Source: Dasypus novemcinctus (Eukaryota > Chordata > Mammalia > Cingulata > Dasypodidae). Taken from it: DNA of 64,000 nucleotides. Below, one piece after another: positions 1-11,030 of this stretch. The translations under genes were made by a program, and so were the position numbers. The notes beneath the pieces are model-generated. The model was given only the letters and a program-made list of their open reading frames with translations, was not told where the DNA came from and did no database searches. Positions within the stretch are counted from its first letter, which is position 1, and every line of letters begins with the position of its first letter. The DNA lies in the NCBI RefSeq assembly GCF_030445035.2, contig NC_080695.1:51911954-51975953 (forward strand), written 5' to 3'.

Positions 1-344
1 ATTCACAATATGTTCTTTTTAAAGCTAGAGCAAATTGTTGTTCAAAAACAAATGGTATTACGGTGTCTGACTGACTTTGTATGCACCTAGCACCTCTGAA
101 CCCTTTAGCTAAAAGAACGAGGAAAGAAACATAATGATGTTAATTAGCATCAAACCCATGCCGAAGTGATTTTCTTTTTGATATTCAACTTCAGCTTAAA
201 TGAAATATGGGGTAAATTGTTGGCAAAGTATTTAAACATGAAATGAGCTGCAAACTAATTGGTTCCTCAATGGATTTTTTATGAACAGCTTTTAAATGCT
301 ATATAAACAACATAGAGCAAGCCCGATTTCTTCATCCCTTGTAC

Positions 345-858
345 TTAGATGTCCTTAGGCAAGGGAATGACAATAATCACCTTTTTTCCTGTCCTCCAAT
401 CCTGCCCCTCACCCTCTGAAGCTGGAGTTAGAGAAACACAGGGTCTTCTGGATAACCTTGAAGGGCTGTGATCTTCCAAACTGAGGTAGGTTTGTTCTGG
501 AAGTGCATAAATGCGCAGATTGATATTTTCAGCAGGCCAGTGTTTCACTTGCTGCCGGAGCAGAGCCGTCAGGTAGGTAGACGTGCGACTATCGATAGTA
601 CTTTCTTCTCATTCCGGACACTGAAATGATGTTTTGTTGGATGTAAGGACAGATGTATAGGCATTTGATGACACATTAGATGCTAATGAACGAGGCTGAG
701 ATTGAAGCATCAGTTCTTCTATAACATGAAGTGACAATCCAGAGGAGAAATGTACATTAAAACTCGGTACTCCTAACACAAACCCGGTGCCCAAACAATC
801 CATTGTGCTATACTTCTTTCCCCTGTATATTACTCTACCTCTGTTTATAGAAGAAGTC
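345..858 (-). pseudogene. interrupted ~170-codon frame, possible processed pseudogene or decayed exon
   Basis: Reading the minus strand, one frame stays open from about 858 to the stop at 345-347, except for a single in-frame stop near 607. The upstream part contains the stretch MDCLGTGFVLGVPSFNV and the downstream part contains RQQVKHWPAENINLRIYALP. Composition is protein-like (balanced hydrophobic, Ser/Thr and charged residues) and unlike the AT-driven ORFs nearby. I do not recognise the parent. No poly-A tract follows the terminal stop and no clear splice acceptor precedes the frame, so processed pseudogene, decayed last exon and chance frame all remain possible. No transposon signature was seen around it. 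Confidence 0.3.
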
Positions 859-2190
859 TTTCTCTTCCCTGGTTATCATGTTCACTTTTTAACTGTTGTT
901 CAAACCGAACATCTCAGGTGGATTCCTATTCACTCCCCAGGGAAGAGATCACCTACTGTTGTGAATTTTCTCCTTAAATGTAGTCCACACTCTTAACACA
1001 CGTTTTCCACATGCCTTATCTCTCTTTTATTTTGAGAACCACAAGGGCAAGCATCATGCCCTATCATGACTATAACTTTGGTTTTTATACCATAATTCTT
1101 AATACATAGAGCCTTGCCTAGAAGTCAGTACATAGAATGTGAATGAATGTAACAGCAAAACCTTTCTATAAGGACTATGCAGAGTAATGACAGTACACAC
1201 AAATTCTGATTGTCCTGTGAGGCAGCTCACATCATTTAACCCTAGATATCAAATAGAGTGAAGAGACATCCTGGGAGAGAAATGTCAGGGAATGGAGAGC
1301 ATTTCATGAAGAAATTCCTATGAGACTGACAAGGAATAGCTTGAGTCTATCTCTTGCCTTCTATAAAATGCAACCCTTTCCCCCTGACTATTACTAAATG
1401 GTTTTTTCTCCTGCTATCCTGACATTTTTCTCACCTGCAATATATATTCCATATTTCTCCCAAAGGAATTATTTTAACCTCCATATGTGATATATTCATT
1501 CTGGCTTAAATTTCTTCAATCTCCCCATACTATTCAAAGTAATATTCAACCACATTAGCATAATATGTAGTTCCTCTTAAACTACCTCCCATGCCTGTCG
1601 CCACATTTTTCCTCTGAAAAACTCCAGTCAAGGTATATATTCCTATCCTGTTAGGCCTCTGATGGGAATGAACTTTCCTTTATATCCTTAACTTATCTTC
1701 TACAAAACTCAAATTATGTCATCTCTTCTAAGAAACTCTCTTTTATACCTTATTCTGATTTGTGTTTCTATAGCAACTCGTCAAGCATTTCCACCATGAG
1801 GCTGGCTGCAAGCTGCTTGAAGCTAATGAATGTGCTTCAAATATAATAGAACATTATTTGACTCTATGTGTCATACATATACAGAAATCAATATTAAGAC
1901 CTGTATTGCATCACAGAATATTCACTGAACTGAGGCAGTTTGGCAAATCAAAGAATGGGGAAAAAAAAGAAAAGATGGTTTGCATCCATCCCTGTTTTTA
2001 GTTAACTTTTCAGTCCATGTAGCTAGCCAGAATTCTGAGCTCATAATCCTATAAGGGACCTACCAGTTTCAACTTAATCTTGCTTCAGTTCTTCGGCATT
2101 TGAATTGTGTCACTAGGAAGGAAGTGGATGTTAATGAATTTTATTACAGAATTACATAAAACATTTAAAGTGTACATACTAATGGAAATG
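859..2190. other. gene-free stretch; weak L2-like fragment inside
   Basis: There is no convincing ORF, RNA gene or tandem repeat here. Around 1470-1700 the sequence resembles ancient L2 LINE 3' material (the run beginning ctggcttaaatttcttcaat and the later actccagtcaagg), but it is too diverged to orient. The last ~30 bases (about 2160-2190) are AT-rich and form the left flank of the GC-rich 5S rDNA block. The composition change at about 2191 is abrupt. Confidence 0.4.
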
Positions 2191-4503
2191 GGGGTCTCCC
2201 CTGGCTGAGCCCGGGTCTCGGGCCCGTGCCTTCCCCGCCGGGTCCAGGCCAAGCACCAGCACCCGCCACGCGGGCCCGCTGGGACCAGAGCTCCCTGCCC
2301 TGCCCGGTGGACACCCGACGGTCCGCTGCCCGCGAGGCCTCTGGCCCCTGCCCCTCTGGCCACAGCTGCAGCCCGGTGCCTCCTTCCCCCGGGGGGGACG
2401 GCAGGGCCCGTGGATCTGTGCTCGGGGCACGAGGGCACATGAGGGCACGGCGAGCAGAGGCGCTGGTCCTGGCAGCCCGGCTCCGCGGCCAGTTGGGCTC
2501 GCGGCTGGGAGACCGAGGCCCCGCGGTCCAGGGTGTCACTGGCGGCCGGCAGGTGTGCGGAGGCCGGGTCTCGCTAGCGGGAGACCTGAAGGAAGCGGCC
2601 TCCCGAGGGCATCTCCCCCACGGGGCGCGCGGCGCGGGTTGCAAGGGTCCCTCCCGCCGGCGGCAAGCGCTCAGGCGCCTTCTGGAAGGTCTGGCCGAGC
2701 GGGCGGCCGTGTCGCCCTCGCCTCCCGCCAGGCGCATCTGCAGGAGCTGGGCGAGCTCCGCCGTCAGCAGGCGCTGGCGACAGCGAGGCCTAGGCCAGTT
2801 GAGGCCGGGACGCCTGGAGGGGCTCGGGGTGGCAAGGCAGGGGGCCGGGGCCCCAGCTCTGCGGCCCAGGGCCTCTGCGAGGAGAGACCCGTGCCCACGG
2901 CAGCCCGGCAGGGCCCAGGCGCAGGTGCGCGGGCACCGAGGCCACGCCCACCGCCGCGGCCCGGGGGCGCTTCCGCTGCGTGCGCCTCGGGGCCTCCCGC
3001 TGCGGCTGGGCAGCCCCCGGTGCCAGGTCCAAGGGCCTCTGCTCTGGCCCCAGCTGCGCAGGCCTGCGGACAGCCTGGCCCCGATCCGGCCACCTGCCGC
3101 TGTCCACCTGGCTCCACGGTGGGCGTTTGCAGCCAGCGCGGCCGCCCGCATCCGACGCCGGCTCGTGGCCGCCGCTCCAAGGGAGAGGGGCCGCTCCCGC
3201 GCAGGGCGCGGCTGTGTGGCGTGAAGGCCGGGCGGCGTGCGGGGCGACCCCCGCCCTCCGGGTGGGCGTGGCTCCTGGGGGCGGCCCCGGCGGCCGAGGG
3301 CAGAGCCCGGCGCGAGGCCGGGAGCGCGAGGTCTGGACGCGAGGACCCGCTGCGACGGCCGAGGGCCCAGGGCCCGAGCTCCGGGGGCAAGGCGTGCGGG
3401 GTGGGGGCGTGTGTGTGTGGGGGGGGGCCGGGGGCGTGCGGGCGCGTGGGCGGCAGGCCGGGGCTGGGGTTGGCCCCGCCTCCTGGGCCGGGGCGGTCCT
3501 GGCTCAGGGGCGCCGGCTGGGCGTGGTGGCAGGTGCTTGGCCCGGGCGCGGGGTGGTGAGGCAGGGCCGGCCGGCAGGGGGCGCCGGCGCTCGCGCCTGA
3601 GGCGGTCGCTGCGGGAGAGTCGGGGGCCGGCCTGGCACCAGGGGTGCGCGTGGCGGTCGGGGGTCCGCAGGGCGCCGTCCACCGACTGAGCCGTCGGTGG
3701 CGCGGGTGCCGCGCCGTGGGCCCGAGGGCGGAGCAGGGGCCGGTGACGTGTGGGCAGGCGAGCGGCGGGGGTCCCGGGAGCCAGTGGCGTGCGGGGGAGG
3801 GGGGGCTCGAGGCCAGGTAGGGCCAGAGCGGAGGGCGGAAGCGGCCGCCCTCAGCCTCCGGGGGCGGGGCGGGAGCGGAAGCCTGGCGGCTGGCAGCGCG
3901 GCGGCGCGCAGCGGGCTGTTGAGGCTGCCGCCGGCCGCAGCCAGCGTCGACGGCCATAGCACCCTGAACGCGCCCCATCTCGTCTGATCTTGGAAGCTAA
4001 GCAGGGTCGGGCCTGCTTAGTGCTTGCATGGGAGACCGCCTGGGAATACCCGGTGCTCTGGCTCTTGCCACGCGCCGTCCCCTCCCTCTTGCTCGCGCTC
4101 CTTTTGCCCGCCCCGAGCCCGGCTCCCCGTAGCCCTCAGGGCCAGGTATGCAGGCCCCCGGCCCCAACCCCAACCCGCGCGCGCCCTTCCCTGGCGGCCC
4201 AGCCACGCAGGCAGCCACGCAGGCGGCGGCCACCCAGCCCTTCCTTGGAGCTCGCAGCCCCGCACCAACCCACACCTGGCTGGGGCCCGCGGGGGCCCGC
4301 GCCCACTGCGCCTGGGCCCAAGAACCCAGGACCGCTAGACCTGTCGGCGTCGGGCGGGCCCTGCCTCTGGCCCGTGCCCTGGAACCGTGCACACCGGGCC
4401 TGCCCCTTCTCGCCTTTCCCTGCCTTGCCTTGAGCCACGCCGATGGGCCCCAGGCCACAGACTTCCCGTGGCCCCCTGAGCGCAGGGGACAGGCCCTACC
4501 CAA
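2191..4503 (+). repeat. dispersed 5S rDNA repeat unit, copy 1 (orphon)
   Basis: This is a roughly 2.31-kb block of very high GC and CpG density in AT-rich surroundings. It contains one 5S rRNA gene (3946-4065) flanked by GC-rich spacer, close to the ~2.2-kb length of the human 5S rDNA unit. Its reverse complement aligns along its whole length with the block at 43768-46304, but in rotated order. The left end of copy 1 (from about 2195) matches 45390 downward, and its right end (to about 4503) matches about 45674. The ~273 bp lying between those two points in copy 2 are missing here. I see no poly-A tail and no target-site duplication, which argues against retrotransposition. Long GC-rich ORFs on both strands are compositional artefacts. 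Confidence 0.85.
3946..4065 (+). rRNA. 5S ribosomal RNA gene, variant or pseudogene copy 1
   Basis: This copy is nearly full length (120 of 121 nt) and begins gtcgacggccatagcaccct. The A box (aagctaagcagggtc) of the internal RNA polymerase III promoter is intact and the C box (atgggagaccgcctggg) nearly so. Against the vertebrate consensus I count by eye G31C, C46T, G71C, A77G, G81C, G106C, G113C and loss of A115, all shared with copy 2. Private changes are T4G, C14G or C15G, and T120C. The 3' end reads gctcttgcc with no run of four T, so normal Pol III termination would be compromised. Because 5S is almost invariant in vertebrates, this is probably not a functional ribosomal gene. Confidence 0.9.
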
Positions 4504-4725
4504 CTTCAATAACACAATGAACCCTATTGTAAACAATGGACTAGAGTTAATAATACATCTCTAAAAACGTCCATCCATTAATTATACCAAATGTACCTCT
4601 CTAACACAAGGTGTTAATAATAGGGTGGTTGGTATATTGGAACCTTTGTTTTATATATTTTATGTAGTACATTTCTGTATATCTACAACTTATCTGAAAA
4701 TATTAATTAAAAATGGTAAAATACA
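4504..4725 (+). mobile_element. L1 3'-UTR tail fragment abutting 5S unit
   Basis: Sequence immediately right of the 5S block resembles the terminal L1 3' UTR in sense orientation: aacacaatgaaccctattg, then aaggtgttaataataggg, then an AT-rich end near 4715. The 5S unit therefore appears to sit against or inside an L1 3' end. I cannot see the matching upstream L1 part on the left side (2100-2190), so the insertion may have been accompanied by loss of flanking DNA. Confidence 0.5.
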
Positions 4726-5604
4726 CAGTCTGTCAAAATACATGTATGTTTAATATCTTAAAATATTATATTTTCCAAAAAATTAGTGGTAAGAGTGACA
4801 ATGATTTTTCATATCCTTACAAAGGTCTTTAATGTCTGATTCAATAGAAAATACCTGGATTCTCATATCTGCTGCTTCTTTCAATCTGTTTTACTATGCT
4901 GCCTTGATTGAAGTACATGAAGAAAATCAAGTTTCAATCAGATATGTATTTGGAAAAGAAAGGAATATTTTGACAAACTTTCCAGATCATGATGAATATT
5001 TTTCTTTGATACTACACCAACATTCAACTTTCCTTAAATAACGGTTTCTAATGGTTAGTTAAAACATGAAATCTGAAACCTCATCAATTAATTTTTTGTG
5101 CTCTTACTTTAAAACAAATGGCCTCTCTCAGGAAACTATTAAACTCATGATGGCAAAAACAAATTTTCCAAAATTATAATTTTCTCAAAAGCCTGCATCT
5201 CATCAATTAGCCACAAATATTGTCAGTTGTTTCCCTTAAAATGACAGGTTCACCTGATTTCTTTTAAGAACATAGCTTCCAGATAACTTGTTCTGAGAGT
5301 CCATGGTCTCCCAGTTATTCTTTTAAATAAAAATGTTGTTCTATGAATAAAGCTACTAGATCATCCCACAACTCATAGCAATCGTGCTGCACGTGCTTTT
5401 CCTGGATATAACCTTGTACTCTGGTATGCAGCAGAAGTGCTTTACACATACTTCCATTTTGTCACAATGGATGTTTAAAAATGTGTGCTCATGGATTGAT
5501 AACTAATGAAATTTATACATTTTTCCTGCTTTACCAAGAACATTCTTAGGCAAAACTGGTTTTGCTTGTATTTGTTTATTTTTATTGCAAGTACACAGAA
5601 GTGA
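4726..5604. other. no recognisable feature
   Basis: AT-rich sequence in which the longest frame (4832-5041, 69 codons) has no recognisable motif and ordinary AT-driven composition. No RNA gene or tandem array was seen. Confidence 0.5.
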
Positions 5605-5830
5605 GGGATATGAAAATAATAACTTGATTCTAGTGCCTTGATTCATGCTAAGACGCCAACAGTTTCACTGCAATTGCTTGTATACCATCATTGCAAATGT
5701 CAGCGCAGTGAAAAAGGCCAAAAATGTCCTAGTATTATTAAGAAAATTTCACTGACATTTCAGGCTCCCTTTAAGGATTTCTGGGATGCCTAGGGGTCAG
5801 CAGACCAAGCTTTGGAAATTACTGTTCTAA
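5605..5830 (-). mobile_element. hAT DNA transposon 5'-end fragment
   Basis: Read on the minus strand, it starts at a degenerate hAT terminal repeat (cagtaatttccaaagcttgg followed by tctgctgacccctagg). It continues into aggacatttttggcctttt and the segment ctgttggcgtcttagcatga. This matches the 5' part of the larger hAT element on the plus strand at about 28940-29375, so both are copies of one family. Only the first ~220 bp remain here. Confidence 0.55.
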
Positions 5831-5959
5831 CAGACATAGTCGAGTTACTTTCCATGATAACTACCTAGAGGAAATCTGCACTTTGACCAATCGCCTAAGA
5901 AGAAAGAGGCTTATGCAATTTTCAGAAAGGCAGCAATATATTTACCATATGTTTAGAGT

Positions 5960-6165
5960 CAGAAGAAACTAGGTTTGAATTCAGCCACGTAACTTAGAAT
6001 CCTATAGCCTTTGGCTAATTACTTAACTCCTGTTTTATTTTTTCCTTTTCCTTACTTGCTAAAATAAAATTTAGGTATATTGTAAGAATAAAATTAGAAG
6101 GCACACATACACCATCAATACTGGCATATTGAAAATATCTGATAAATAGCAGCCCCTATTATTTT
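5960..6165 (+). mobile_element. MIR SINE
   Basis: Diverged MIR core: gaatcctatagcctttggct, then aattacttaactcctg where MIR has the acttaacctctctg motif, then the decayed 3' region. This is an ancient mammal-wide SINE with no clear target-site duplications. Confidence 0.55.
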
Positions 6166-6784
6166 TGTTCTTGCCAACAAAATATGTATGATTTAGTGGA
6201 TATGTATAACTTTTGATGCCTCTATTCAATGTTTACTGCATGAGCAATGTTACAGGTGAATGTGGCTTACAGTAAAAGAGCCAATTTTAATACATGTGCC
6301 ATGACAGGTGATTCCTTCTAAAGATAATAGCACTAGAATATTAATGCAGATAGAATTACAGTATTCAGTTATTTTGAAAAATTATATTTCATTAATGTCT
6401 GTCCTTCCGTGCATCACCATTTTAATCAGAGAATTTTGTGTATGAGTCATTGTGGCCCTGTGAGAAGAAAATGCCACAAGACTTGGTAGAGCTAATTAGC
6501 AAGTCTGGGACACCAGAAAAGAGTCACAAAAGGAATGGGCACTTGTTTCTTATTTTAGGAAAGTACTCTTCACATATGAAAATGACTCAACTCTTGCAAG
6601 AATTCAAGGCAAATTGAATTTTTATCTTTGTCTTACATAAGAATCTAAAGTGTGAAAATGAGAATGGTGCAGTTATATCAAGATTGGACTTCCATTCTGT
6701 TTAAACCTATTTCGTTGCTGTTAGCATTAAATGAAGACTGTAGAAAAAGATAAAGAATATTGGGAAGCTATGGCAAAAAGTCAG

Positions 6785-6940
6785 ATAGGTTGGATTCATG
6801 TTCCAGTTCTGTTACTTAGTGTATGTCTAACCCTGAGTAGTTCCTTAATTGCCCTAAGCCCCCACTTCCTCAGACGTGATGGAAAAAATATCTACTTCAA
6901 GGTGGTTCTGAAGGATTGAAGTGGGGCAAACTATTAGAAG
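6785..6940 (+). mobile_element. MIR SINE
   Basis: It contains ggattcatgttccagttctg, a decayed accctgagtagttcctta in place of the MIR gacctt-acttaacctc motif, then ccacttcctcagacgtgatg (MIR cagtttcctcatctgtaaaa) and the region around gtggttctgaaggattga. It is an old, isolated copy. Confidence 0.6.
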
Positions 6941-8504
6941 TACATAACATCCTCACGTGGAATGTGTTGCCTAAATATTTGTTTCTTTACAGCTTTTGGT
7001 CTAATTATTACATTATGGGAGGCTCACAGATGTATTAGTGAGGAGAGAGCATTTCAAATGGACACACTGGTGTGTAATCAGGTAGACATGCACACATATG
7101 CTTATTTATATACTCTCAAGGCATGTAGGTCCTTCAGTTTTGACGTGTGTAGGGAAGCGCGGGATGTGTCTGGACAAGGAGGTAGTGATCAGAATTTGAA
7201 GAGTCTTGTGTGTCAGGGTAAGGGAGAGTTGGGTTGTCAGTATCTCAACAGAAGCTTTACTTGGATAGTTCCTAAGTACAAGAAAACCTGATAAGAGTAC
7301 ATAATCAAAGCCACTCACTTTGTAATAAGAATTTCTAAAAATGTGTTCTTTAAGAGTTCAGTCATTTTAAGCCAAGTTTAGATTGCATGAATTTATTTTG
7401 GGAAATGAAGCTCTGCTATTTAGGTTTAGCCCTGAGGCCGATGGCAAGTTGTCAATATGGATTTTGGTGTTGAAGGCAGGGGACCCCTTATTGGCCGAGC
7501 CTGTGGGAAATCTTGCTTAACTGCTGAATTGCAGAAAAGTTTCCAAAGGCTTCCATCAGCCCTTGGTGGACAATTAGCAAAAGGAACTGCAGTGAAACAA
7601 GTACATTTTATAACATGCTAACAATTTACAACGCCAGGTGCTTTTTTATGAGTAGAAATCTCAAAAAATCTTTAAAACACAGAGAAGGGGTTTTAGCAAA
7701 ATTGTCAGTTGTACTTCGCTTTAAAACATAGTCTAAACATTTTGGAAATAGCGTGTAACAAAGAAGTAGATTTACTATGAAAATTACTTATTTTAATGAT
7801 ATACTAATGTAAGTGGGACAGTCCGCTAAAACACGGCCTCAGTGTATGCCTCACATCCTTGATAGTGGTTTATAAAATTCTAAAATGTCCACAGAACTAA
7901 ATGCAGGTGTCAGGAACTACCTTCCCTCTCTAGCTTCTTAGTGTCTATTCCAACCAGGTGTTCTTAATTAGCTCCACCTGTAAACTTCAATCATTTCATT
8001 CCTGGAATTTGGCTCTTTGCCTTCCCAAAAAGCAACTATCTGTAAAACTCTTGCCTTACTTACAAGTCTCTTATTGTCATCAGTGCCTTTCACAAATTCC
8101 CACATTGTTTGAAGATAGCTGGGTTCCAGAGTGTTCACCTCAATTTTGGCCACCCTTTTAGTTTTCCTCTTGGTTTGTGTCCATGAAGCTTTTGGGCAAC
8201 TATTAAGAGCCTTATATTTGTTCATGTTTTTTACCTTGAATTGTTCACATTCCCTGACTAGATCTTATTTATAATTGTCTCCTTTTTTACAACTGGAAAT
8301 GTGCTTCCTAGATTCAGAAAATTTTCCAAAGACCTTAACTAGCTACTCACATTAAGTTAGGACAAACAACCTTCTTTTGGTTTGTTTGTTACATTTAAGT
8401 GCAGTTTGAAGAGAAGTCAGTCTGATTTACATTTAAATGTAAGTCACCTGGAACACTTAAGAAACTTGCTCAAGAGTTTGAGGTCAGGATTTGAGGAGGA
8501 CTCT
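6941..8504. other. no recognisable gene; unassigned sequence
   Basis: ORFs at 6962-7291 (+) and 7968-8225 (-) show no domain, no codon bias and no splice context that I can support. No tandem repeat or RNA gene was seen. Confidence 0.45.
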
Positions 8505-8885
8505 GCTGTGCACTTTGTTTTTTGTTCATGTAGAGGTAGCTGGATCTGGTGGATCTTCTAGCTGGCCACCTCACTCACATGCCTGGCCCTTCTGACCACC
8601 CTCTTTCTCTGGGCATAGCCTCTTATCCTTCATGGCCTCTCCAAGTGGTTTGGCTTGTCACAGCCTAAAAGTCTCAGGGTTGTCTGACTTCAGACATGGT
8701 AGCTAGCTCCACACAGAAGTGTTCCCACAAGCCTCGCTGGAAACTGCAAGGTTCCTTATATACTACCCTTGAAAATGCCAACATACCCTTAGCATTCAAT
8801 TGGTTAATCAAGTCCTAAAGCCAGCCCAGATTCAAGAGAAAGAAAATATAGATTATACCTGCAGCTGGGGGACATGCCATGCACA
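8505..8885. repeat. ancient interspersed repeat, possibly MaLR-like LTR or DNA element
   Basis: The run from ggtagctggatctggtgg through tagctggccacctcactcac and ending ccagcccagattcaagag is a familiar old mammalian interspersed-repeat layout. I cannot assign the family with certainty. It is heavily diverged and without visible terminal duplications. Confidence 0.35.
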
Positions 8886-9995
8886 TTTTAAGAGGGAATA
8901 AGTTGATGTTTGATGTGTGAAGGTAAGAAAATAAGTAAACTGAAAAAAATTTATAAACTACTTTTTCAAGAAGCTTGACTGTTGAAGTGAGAAATACAAT
9001 AAGAAAGACTGGTAAAAAGGAGTTGTTGGATTGAGGGAGGTTTTTCTTTTGTTATATCCTCTCCCATTTACCAGTTGTAAGAAATTCCAGTATATACTGA
9101 GGGAAAACAGAGAAGCATGAACTACTGGAAAAAACAAATTGACAATGGATTAATAGATGAATCAATGTTATTGAGCATAAACTAGGGAATATTAATAAAA
9201 TTAAAAGATTCAATTTAGGTGGAAAAGGCAGTAAGAAATAGACTAGAGGATCAGGAATTGGACACTTTTACCTAAGTTTTAAACTGAATTTATAGGGAAA
9301 GTTATCTGCTGGGACAGGGAGCTAGAGATGTATAGAGAACTTGCAAAGTAGGATGAAAGTTTGTAATAGGTATTATAAGGACATAGTGGTATAACTCATA
9401 ACTAATAAAAGTAAAATTATTAATATTTAGTGCTGTGTTTAGAAACAGATTAAAAATTTAATTTCTAATGACAAGCATACACAATTGAATGACTTTTACT
9501 ACTAGTACACAACAACCCTGAGCTCAAATGACTGCCTGACTCTTGCTGATGGGATAGCATAATGAGTGTATTTTACCCTTTCATTTATGCTTGAGGCTAA
9601 AATCCTATGCATTCAGTGTTCTTTTTTATTTTTTTTTCATTTTTCCTTATCTTACATAGTCACTTCTTTCCTGCATAGATTTTTAATTTAAGGAACAATA
9701 GATGGTAATATATGAAAGAGATGAAATACACAATAAAATGGAGATGAATATCCCATTGGAAGATCCAGATAGCAGAACTCAATGTTTTTTTACATACTAT
9801 GAAGTTAACATTGTACAACAAATTCTTTTATACTTTTCTTCCTTACTGGTCTGATCCTATCTCATGGATTTAATTCTCATATATGCACTCATGATTTTCA
9901 AATCTATGTCTCCAACCCTGACTACTCCCTTGGGAAGCAGACATATTTATCCAACTATTTAGTTAACATTTTCCACTTACGTGATATATATTAGA
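8886..9995. other. no recognisable feature
   Basis: AT-rich, low-complexity-leaning sequence with no ORF above background and no repeat that I could name. Confidence 0.45.
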
Positions 9996-10130
9996 ATTAG
10001 GAGCTAGCATATCATATTAGCTCTACCACTTATTTTCTATGTGACTTAGAGAAAGTTACTTAATATATCCCATATCAAACCGTTTTCTTCTGAAAATGGA
10101 GGTAATATTTCCTATATCATGTTTTAGGTA
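9996..10130 (+). mobile_element. MIR SINE, 3' truncated by repeat
   Basis: It reads ctctaccacttattttctat, then gtgacttagagaaagttact and taatatatccc, the standard MIR order. It ends where the repeat at about 10130 begins (tgtggattgaatcatgtccc), so that repeat probably landed in the MIR. Confidence 0.6.
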
Positions 10131-10568
10131 ATTGTGGATTGAATCATGTCCCCCACAAAAGGTGAGTTCGGGTCTTAACCCTGGTCCTGTGGGTGTAAGC
10201 CCATTGTACGTGGGACCTTTTGATGAGGTCTTTTCTTGTTAAGGTGTGGCCAGCTGAATCAGGCTGGGCCTCAATCCAATATGGCAGAAGTCCTTATATG
10301 CAAAGGAAATTGGACAGAGAAGCAGCAGCCATGGAGAGCAAAAAGAAGGTGAAGTCAATAAAACCTGGAAGAGAAAGAGGAAGATGCTGCCATGTGTGGA
10401 AAATCTAAGGTCCAAGAAAAAGCCAATGACCAAGGTCACCTAGAGGCAGTCCCAGAATACCACAGTTGTTAAGGCAAAAGCCTCCTCTTGCTCATGCCTC
10501 GATTTGGGGCTTCTCCTGGCTTCAAAGCCATGAGCCAATAAATTCCCATTGTTTAAGGCACCTGTGGT
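10131..10568 (+). repeat. interspersed repeat, MaLR-LTR-like, copy 1 of a head-to-tail pair
   Basis: It begins tgtggattgaatcatgtccc and has internal landmarks ttaaggtgtggccagctgaa and tccttatatgcaaagg. It ends with gagccaataaattcccattg (an AATAAA-type signal) and a gtttaagg tail. This is the layout of MaLR-like solo LTRs or a similar non-autonomous family. A related copy follows directly. The abundance of these landmarks in xenarthran DNA is recalled, not searched. Confidence 0.5.
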
Positions 10569-11030
10569 GGTAAGAGGCTGTATGTACTCCAGAAAAACGT
10601 GTTCTTAAATTTAATCCATTCCAGTTCTGAACTCATTGTAAGTAGGACCTCTTGGTGAGGATACATCAGGTAAGGTGTGGCCCACCTCAATCAGGATGGG
10701 TCTTATCCTGTTACTAGAGTTCTTTATAAGAGAATGAAGTTCAGAGAGAGAGAAAGTCAAAGGAAGCAAGGACCACATTAGAGGCACCCAGATGAGAAGG
10801 GAGAGACCAGGAGATACCGCCATGTGCCTTGCCAAGTGACACAGGAGCCAAGGAAGTGGGCAGCCAGCACAGAACACCACAGCCTTCAGGAAGAAAGCAC
10901 CGCCTTGAGGATGCCCTGATTTGGACTGTCTTTTAACCTAAAAACCAAAAGCTAATAAATGACCATCGCTTAAACCAACCCATTTTATGGTACTTGCTTA
11001 AGCAGCCTAGGAAACTAAAATACCAACCCA
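10569..11030 (+). repeat. interspersed repeat, copy 2 of the pair
   Basis: It begins near gctgtatgtactccagaaaa and has taaggtgtggcccacctcaa, tcaggatgggtcttatcctg, agaacaccacagccttcagg and aagctaataaatgaccatcg, ending near cagcctaggaaactaaaata. It shares blocks with the preceding copy and with the interrupted copy at 22562-23862, so the family occurs three times in this window. Exact termini and class (MaLR-like LTR or DNA element) are uncertain. Confidence 0.5.

Noticed and set aside
2165-3682. Very long ORFs (up to ~505 codons) on both strands of the GC-rich block
   Set aside because: Stops are rare at this GC content. Frames are open on both strands at once, the products are Arg/Pro/Ala/Gly-rich without domains, and the block is 5S rDNA spacer.
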